This document shows, in pieces, positions 57,381-64,000 of a stretch of 64,000 nt of DNA. The position numbers and the translations under genes are program-made. The stretch's first letter is position 1; each line of letters begins with the position of its first letter. The notes below the pieces were generated by a model that worked only from the letters and a program-made list of their open reading frames with translations, did no database searches and was not told where the DNA came from. Location: NCBI RefSeq assembly GCF_021869535.1, contig NW_026262668.1, positions 69,585,558 to 69,649,557 on the forward strand, in the 5' to 3' direction. This stretch comes from Mytilus californianus. Its lineage: Eukaryota > Mollusca > Bivalvia > Mytilida > Mytilidae.

Positions 57381-58010
57381 AAAACTCTAGCATATTGATC
57401 ACTTGTTCTTCGGTGTAGCATGTTTTATATTTGGGCTCATTTTTAACAAAATATGTAGAATTATATAAAAAAAAAACAATAACTTTTTAGCGTATGGTAC
57501 CATTTTTATGGAGGAAAGCATTGTAGATTATTTCTTTAAGACGAATTTTTAATTTTATAGTCATCGTAGACACTTAAAACGAACAGTTCCGAAAGCCAAA
57601 TAATAAAAACAATTAAAAGCAATGAAACGAAATTTTGTTCCGATATAAAGAAAACATCAAAATAATAAGGAAAGAAAAGTCAAAATACTCTTCAAATATC
57701 TACAAGCAATATGTGTATAAGATTTTTAGCACTTTTGTTTTCTTTTACATTTCTCATCCGTAAAGTATCAAACAGAAACGAGAACGTCATACTTTGTTAA
57801 ATATTGAGTTTGAAAGAACAAACTGCTAAGGAAAGATTGGACTATTCGTATGAATTTCTCTTTCTGTCCTTTAAGGTTTATTATTTTATGAAAATAATCT
57901 AACTTCGATAGTAATTGTTTTCTCTTATTATGATTAACCCAAAAAAATAAATATAAATACGCCCCTCTTATATAATTGAGACCTTAACAAAAAGCTGATT
58001 TTTACATAAA
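57381..58010. other. AT-rich non-coding DNA
   Basis: Part of the copy-2-only insertion. Nothing recognised. Confidence 0.4.
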
Positions 58011-58195
58011 AAGATACAAAGAGCAGTGTATCAATTAAAAGCAACGGTAGTTAAACGATCTTCAAATTTCATGAATCCATTTAGAACATAAAATACAAGG
58101 TAAAAAACTCGAAAAGGAGTGTGACCTGGTGTGTTGACTGAGTTAGCGTATTTTGATATGCATGTATCACCCGCATCCAGATCCATACTCAACAA

Positions 58196-58466
58196 AATTT
58201 CAGGAGCCTCTGGCCATTGTTAGTCTTGTTTGTTTTTTTCATTTTAGTTCATTTATATTTTTTGGAGTTTAGTGTGACGTCCTTTTTCATTGAACTACAA
58301 TTGTAGTACACATGTTTGTTTAGGGGCCAGCTGAAGCCCGCTTCCGGGTGCGGGATTTTCTCGCTGTGTTGAAGACCTATTGGTGGCTTTTGGCTGTTTT
58401 CTGCTCTTTGGTCGGGTTGTTGTCTCTTTGACACATTCCCCATTTCCATTCTCAATCTTATTTTAA
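58196..58466 (-). repeat. Dispersed repeat, family C (longest copy, reverse)
   Basis: The reverse complement has GAGAATGGAAATGGGGAATG, GAGACAACAACCCGACCAAA, AAAACAGCCAAAAGCCACCA and CTTCAGCTGGCCCCTAAACA. Duplicate copy 1 (about 11455) is an empty site, so these edges define the insert length as about 270 bp. Confidence 0.85.
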
Positions 58467-58634
58467 GTCAATATGTCACAATAGGGACAAAGATAAAATT
58501 CGGGAAATAATCAGATCACATTACTATTCTTGCATTTAATGATTTAACACCGCAAAAACATGTCGCCAGTGAGTTGAGAAAAGAACTTCAAATCTGTCAA
58601 CCCGTTCAGTAGGATGATCTTTAAAACAGAGGCA

Positions 58635-58862
58635 GCAGATATAAAGTGACTATAAAAAATTCAAAGGTGGAAGAAAAACCGACAACACCATGGTAAAATA
58701 ACGAAAAACAACGAAAAGACAAACAACAGTGTACATAACACTGTAACGAAGCTAAACGCTGAGCAACACGAACCTCACCAAAACTTGAATAATCTCAAGA
58801 GCTCCGAAAGGGATAGTTTATCTTGTTTAATATGTGGCATCCGCGATGTTGCTCATGACAAG
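58635..58862 (+). repeat. Dispersed repeat, family B
   Basis: AAATTCAAAGGTGGAAGAAA, CCGACAACACCATGGTAAAA, GAGCAACACGAACCTCACC and GTGGCATCCGCGATGTTGCT; the counterpart of 11605-11858. Confidence 0.8.
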
Positions 58863-59210
58863 TACTTATTCGAGTTAAAGAATTTCAGTCGTTAATCTCA
58901 TAACCCTGTTGGGGCGGTTTTTATTTTGCGTGTCCAAAAAACAACATACTAGTAACAATTGTCCGATTGTGCAAATAAACTCATCATTAATGCAAGCTAG
59001 AAGTAGGCAATTAGACATTTCGTTTGATTATCATACAGGTTTCTGATGAATTTAATAATATAGAAATTTGATTTTTATTCTTGTTACATTCTAAAGTTCT
59101 TACAAATTATTACGTCTAAACAAGCAACAGTCCTAGTATGCAACACGATTTCCACATTAGTACATTGGTGTAACTATTATCATTATTAATTTTTAGTAAC
59201 TTTATTTTAG

Positions 59211-59427
59211 TTCCGTTTAAAATATTGTTTGCTGTTTGCTGATTATGTACAGAGCATTGTAACATATTGCATAGACGTCCAGCTGAATAGAGAATTCAGT
59301 TAAAAGGGGAAGCGCCAGTCTATCTTCTCTAGAACTGAAACAACATCTACAACTAGAGAACAGTTAATGTAATTTGTGGATCTAGCTTGTATGAAAAAAG
59401 ATGATATTATTGAAGAAAAGCAAGGAG
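59211..59427 (+). pseudogene. Dead duplicate of lipocalin exon 8
   Basis: Starts VPFKILF like exon 8, then a 7-base repeat of TTTGCTG shifts the frame. Downstream, aligned codons are changed to stops (at the place of SEKG, and in LMQF where CAA is TAA). Splice sites are still visible (TTTTAG, GTCAGT). Confidence 0.85.
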
Positions 59428-59992
59428 GTCAGTACACATATAGCAATAACATTAGATTTCAAGTTTTATATTTTCTTTTTCAAACATCACAATATCAGTG
59501 ATACATTTGGAATAAAGGAAACCGAAGATTCTCACTCCAAAATGAAAACAATTATGACAGACGACAACAAACAAATACCACCAACTATATGGTCCTACCT
59601 TAAAACAGGCACATAAAAAATGTGATGGGTAAACATTTTGTTAGCGTAAATTCAATTCTCCCCTCAACTTTGGACATTGATGTAACAGTACAACATTCGA
59701 ACAAATCAGATGATCAGATGAACAGGTTTGACTCATCAGATCGTAACTTAGGATAAAAACAACAAAAAAGGACCCACCTAAGAAAAATGGCCTCTCGCAG
59801 TTACAGAAAGCTAGTTCAAAGTTATATGGCAATTACTAAATAGGACTTAAATTTAAAGTACACCAACAACGGATTGAATGTGAAATGTCATAAGCAGTCT
59901 GGAAGTATAGGTTGTTCAATGCTGATCCGTTTGTATTCAATGTTGCAATTTCTATTCATATATTTATAACGAATTTAAACATTTCTTTCCAG

Positions 59993-60015
59993 TGGACTGT
60001 TCAATACCTTTATGA
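59993..60015 (+). pseudogene. Duplicate of lipocalin exon 9
   Basis: Reads VDCSIPL then TGA after acceptor CTTTCCAG; frame kept, but it cannot be reached from the broken exon 8. Confidence 0.7.
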
Positions 60016-60059
60016 AAATAGTCGAGCACACCGAAAGAAACACTGCATATACAACAATG

Positions 60060-61903
60060 TATATATATATATGGCCTTCCAAATACCATTTCTATTCCTA
60101 ACATCACTGAAGAGACATTAATTGTTGAAATCCGGATATGGTGTACATATTTTTGCACCTCATGTTTGCGGTATACCATATTTTCCGCAAGTTTATTGTT
60201 TTCTGTTTGATAATAAATTAATAATAAGATCTTTTTTGTTACATCTTGTGATCCGTTTATTTTGCTACCCCTAATGGCAGTCAGCAGGGTTTAAGAACAT
60301 CAGTTCTTCGACCTCCTAGTCAAATGCGTTTTGTTAAAATATACTTTTTCACTCATTTGGTCTTTTGAAAAATGTTGTTTGTGCTGTATTTAGACCCCAC
60401 TACCAAGAAATTTGTTTTGCATGCACACGCATAAAAAATGCGGTTTTTATCCAACGCAATCATAGGTTTGAACGTTGTTTTCAATTTAGACTTGTTTATA
60501 TTTTTTCGTTTGGGCTTGTACTATATTTGCCTTCGGGTTTATATGATCCGTTCATCCTATTTCGACACCTCAAAATTAAAGAGTCTATTCTAAATTGAGG
60601 TAAATTATATGGCCTTCCAAATACCGTTTCGATTTCTAACATCACTGAAGAGACATTAATTGTCGAAATCCGGATATGGTGTACAAATTTTTGCACCTCA
60701 TATTTGCGGTATACCATCTTTTCTGCAAGTTTATTGTTTTCTGTTTGGTATGAAGTTAGATCCAGTTTGTTACATCTTGTGATCCGTTTATTTGGCAATC
60801 GCCAATGGCGTCAGCAGGGTTTAAGAACATCCGTTGTTCGACCTGCTGGTCAAATGCGTTTTGTTTAAATATACTTTTTCATTTTTTTTGTCTTTTGGAA
60901 AATATTGTTTGTGCTGTACCCCTACCAAGAAATTTGTTTTGCATGCACACGTACTGCCATGGCGATTGCCAAATAAACGGATCACCAGATTTAACAAAAT
61001 AGATCTTTATTATAAATTTTATACCAAACAGAAAACAATGAACTTGCGGAAAAGATGGTATACCGCAAACATGAGGTGCAAAAATTTGTACACCATATCC
61101 GGATATATATATAGCAAAAGTAAATAAATACGGTGTCGAACAACTGATGTTCTTAAACCCTGCTGACTGCCATTGGCGATTGCCAAAAAAACGGATCACA
61201 AGATGTAACAAAATGGATCTTTAAAAATTTATAATCTAATACCAAACAGATTTGCACCTTTTGTTTGCGGTATACCATCTTTTCCGCAAGTTTATTGTTT
61301 TCTGTTTGGCAGTCAGCAGGGTTTAAGAACATCAGTTGTTGGACCTGTTAGTCAAATGCGTTTTGTTAAAATATACTTTTTTCACTTATTTGGTCTTTTG
61401 GAAAATGTTGTTTGTGCTGTATTTAGACCCCTCTACCAAGAAATTTGTTTTGCATGCACACGTATAAAAATTGCGGTTTTTATCCAACGCAATCATAGGT
61501 TTGAACGTCGTTTTCAATTTAGACTTGTTTATATTTTTTCGTTTGGGCTTGTATTATATTTTCCTTCGGGTTTATATGATCCGTTCATCCTATTTCGACT
61601 CTTTAAAATTCAAGAGTCTATCCGAAATTGAGGTAAATTTTATGGCCTTCCAAATACTGTTTCGATCCCTAACATCACTGAAGAGACATTAATTGTCGAA
61701 ATCCGGATATGGTGTACTAACTTTTGCACCTTTTGTTTGCGGTATACCATCTTTTCCGCAAGTTTATTGTTTTCTGTTTGGTATTAGATTATAAATTTTT
61801 AAAGATCCATTTTGTTACATCTTGTGATCCGTTTTTTTGGCAATCGCCAATGGCAGTCAGCAGGGTTTAAGAACATCAGTTGTTCGACCTGTTAGTCAAA
61901 TGC

Positions 61904-61908
<5 letters not shown>
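60060..61908. repeat. Complex tandem and inverted repeat array
   Basis: ATGGCCTTCCAAATAC starts at about 60070, 60610 and 61642, each followed by AACATCACTGAAGAGACATT and CCGGATATGGTGTAC. The first step is about 540 bp. A segment at 60955-61245 is inverted and complements 60668-60810. Inserted in duplicate copy 2 between the exon-9 copy and its AATAAA, where copy 1 has only about 60 bp. Confidence 0.85.

Positions 61909-61946
<38 letters not shown>
61909..61946 (+). repeat. (AT)n microsatellite
   Basis: 19 AT dinucleotides at the right edge of the array. Confidence 0.95.
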
Positions 61947-61947
<1 letters not shown>

Positions 61948-62634
61948 TTTGAACGTTGTTTTCAATTTAGACTTGTATATATGTGTGTGTGTTTTTGATA
62001 TTCTATATTTTTTCTCGTAATAAATAAACAATGCATTCATTTTTACAATTATATATTATTTGATGCATATGACACCATATTGTTTAAATTTGATAACTTC
62101 AGTCTCAATAACATACGGGCAATGTAGTAGAAAGCCTTGTACCCGGAACATTTACTTTACTTTAAGTTTGGACGATATTCGACAATAATGTTTTTTCTAG
62201 TTTTTCTATGTTAAAACGCTTGTTTTATATTGCAGCTTCATTTTCCGGATAAATGACAACATTCGGTTAGGTTGATTCGGCGAATATATATTATATTTTC
62301 CCAAAAAGGAGGTGTGTTTACTTCTCACCTCTTTCTTTTGATTGTCGACTGTGTACCATCATCTTTTGCAAAATTCATTCCTGTTTGGCATCTTTGAACT
62401 CGCCTATTTGTACCATATTTCAAAGTTATTAGCCAATAATAGGGATCTTTCTGCATTATGATAATTTGTTCTTTGAGCAGTTAATAAAGGTAAGATACCG
62501 ATTTCTTATATGATATTAAAAAAGTAATTTTTTTGAAGTACTTTCAAACTATTTGGTATCTCTTTTTGTGCTGATTTAGATAGAATGTTAAACCTAAATT
62601 AATACTCCTCAAATACAAAATATAGAAAATATAT

Positions 62635-63900
62635 TACAGAAATGGTCAAAACAGTCACTCACCCCATTTGGTAAAATAACAATCATAAAGTCTCTAATTA
62701 TATCAAAATTTAATCATCTGTTCCTGTCAATCCAAGGTCCAGATGATAATATGATACGCCAACTTAATAGTAAAATTTATTCATTCATTTGGGATGATAA
62801 GCCTAACAAGATTAAGCGTGATCTTCTATGTCAAGAATACTACAGAGGGGCCTTAAAATGACTAATTTGCGAAATTTTATACAAGGGTTAAAACTTACAT
62901 TGGTTAGAAGATTATTTAAGTCAAAATCTAAATGGATACATTATTTACCTCCACACAAAATATAAATTTTACAGACTTGGCTTATTTTGCAACCATTAAA
63001 ATATCAAAAAACAAATTTTGGAATGAAGTTTTTAATGTCTGGAAAAGTATGTCAAAACTTACACGTCCTTGAAAATTTGAGGAATTCATTTCGGCATCTA
63101 TATGGAATAATGAGCATATTAAAATTGATAATGTCAGCGTTTACTATAAAAATTGGGCACACCATGGTGTGTGGACTGTAAATGACCTGTTAGATGAACA
63201 TGGAAGTATATTAACATATGAAAATTTTGAAAGAATGTATGATTTCAAACCCACGTTCTCACAGTTTAGTGGGCTTATACTACCACTAAAAAGGTGGTTG
63301 CAAGCCATTGGACACAACACTGAAAGAAAGAAAAAACAACAAGCTATTATGCCTTTTAATATTAATATTTTCTTCAAGTCAGAAAAGGGTTCAAAGGATA
63401 TGTATACAAATTTAAACAAAGGTACTATATCCATAGATTTTGCATCAGAAAAAAAACAGGAAGGTATGCTAAATAAGGTTGTAGAAATTGGAAACAAAAT
63501 ACACTTTTGTGTTACCAATGTTTCAAAAAACACTAAAATTGAGAATGGAAATGGGGAATGTGTCAAAGAGACAACAACCCGACCATAGAGCAGACAACAG
63601 CCGAAGGCCACCAATGGGTCTTCAATGTAGTGAGAAACTCCCGCACCCGAAGGCGTCCTTCAGCTGGCCCCTAAACAAATATGTATACTAAGCTATTTTG
63701 ATTTCAATATAGAATTATTCATTATATTTGGGGTACAAACGCTCTACACTTTTAAATGAACCTTGTAAACTGAAATTTATGTACATTTTGCAAGGAAGAG
63801 CCAGAATCTATAGAATATTTACTTTTGGATTGTCATATATTGTAGCGTACATTTGGCACAATCAGAAGTCTTGGATATTTGATATAGTTCATATCGAAAT
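62635..63900 (+). pseudogene. LINE ORF2 C-terminal region (L1-like)
   Basis: Broken frames read KSLIISKFNHLFLSIQGPDD, SKIYSFIWDDKPNKIKRDLL, CQEYYRGALK, then VYYKNWAHHGVWTVNDLLDE, FERMYDFKPTFSQFSGLI and, beyond a nested family C repeat, CTFCKEEPESIEYLLLDCH. Order and motifs match the region after the RT of L1-type LINEs, ending in the CxxC...H cysteine motif. At least five stops or shifts. The 5' part is absent. Confidence 0.75.
63536..63692 (+). repeat. Dispersed repeat, family C, nested in LINE
   Basis: AATTGAGAATGGAAATGGGG, GAGACAACAACCCGACCATA, GTCCTTCAGCTGGCCCCTAA. The LINE reading resumes after it. Confidence 0.85.
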
Positions 63901-64000
63901 TTCACTAAATTTAGATATTGTCATTTTTAGCTTCTATGAAAATTACAAATTCAATTTTATCAAAAATAAAGTTATTTTACTGACAAAGTATGTCATTTAC

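Larger units (their letters stand above)
55360..62520 (+). repeat. Segmental duplication, copy 2
   Basis: Diverged duplicate of 10850-17200 in the same orientation. It lacks the Penelope-like insertion of 12728-14261 and the element of 14862-16836, and carries its own insertions at about 55670-58010, 58196-58466 and 60060-61980. Confidence 0.85.

Noticed and set aside
1-64000. tRNA, rRNA or riboswitch genes
   Set aside because: No cloverleaf with A and B boxes, rRNA core or aptamer motif was seen on either strand when reading by eye; a dedicated scan could still find one.

Overview
This window looks like nuclear DNA of a marine bivalve, most likely a mussel (Mytilus type). It is AT-rich and contains spliced genes with long introns. 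Several dispersed repeat families that I recognise from mussel genomic sequence recur on both strands, and there are Penelope-like, LINE, BEL/Pao, Ty3/Gypsy and Tc1-type remnants. There are no operons, prokaryotic genes, rRNA or recognisable tRNA genes.

Layout. 1-4300: non-coding DNA with a foldback MITE (755-1175) and a TIR-bounded element carrying 170-bp tandem repeats (1968-2708). 4312-14604: the only convincing, apparently intact gene, a nine-exon plus-strand gene (signal-peptide exon not located) encoding two lipocalin domains in tandem. Both domains come from the same four-exon, phase-matched cassette. Its introns hold a Tc1 remnant, a Penelope-like fragment and several dispersed repeats. 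14862-16836: a repeat-filled element with inverted ends. 17200-21056: nothing coding. 21061-26279: a minus-strand Ty3/Gypsy LTR retrotransposon. 26284-36590: Penelope-like fragments, dispersed repeats and a LINE tail. 36598-41522: a second, plus-strand copy of the same Gypsy family. 42357-48173: the last three exons of a QTRT1-like tRNA-guanine transglycosylase gene, with a one-base frameshift. 49989-55079: a minus-strand BEL/Pao retrotransposon separating two related hairpins. 55360-62520: a diverged duplicate of 10850-17200 carrying dead copies of the last two lipocalin exons. 62635-63900: a broken LINE.

How it fits together. The lipocalin gene is the functional centre of the left side and its 3' end was duplicated about 44 kb downstream. 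The two duplicates act as filled/empty controls for one another, showing which mobile elements arrived later. The two Gypsy copies lie in inverted orientation about 10 kb apart. They have different target-site duplications but share the same integrase deletion and the same frameshifts. A central stretch is almost identical while the LTRs, gag and protease differ by roughly a tenth, which suggests gene conversion between inverted copies or a mosaic source.

All alignments were done by eye. Exon edges were fixed by GT/AG sites plus reading-phase continuity. Repeat edges are approximate unless a target-site duplication or a paralogous empty site fixes them.
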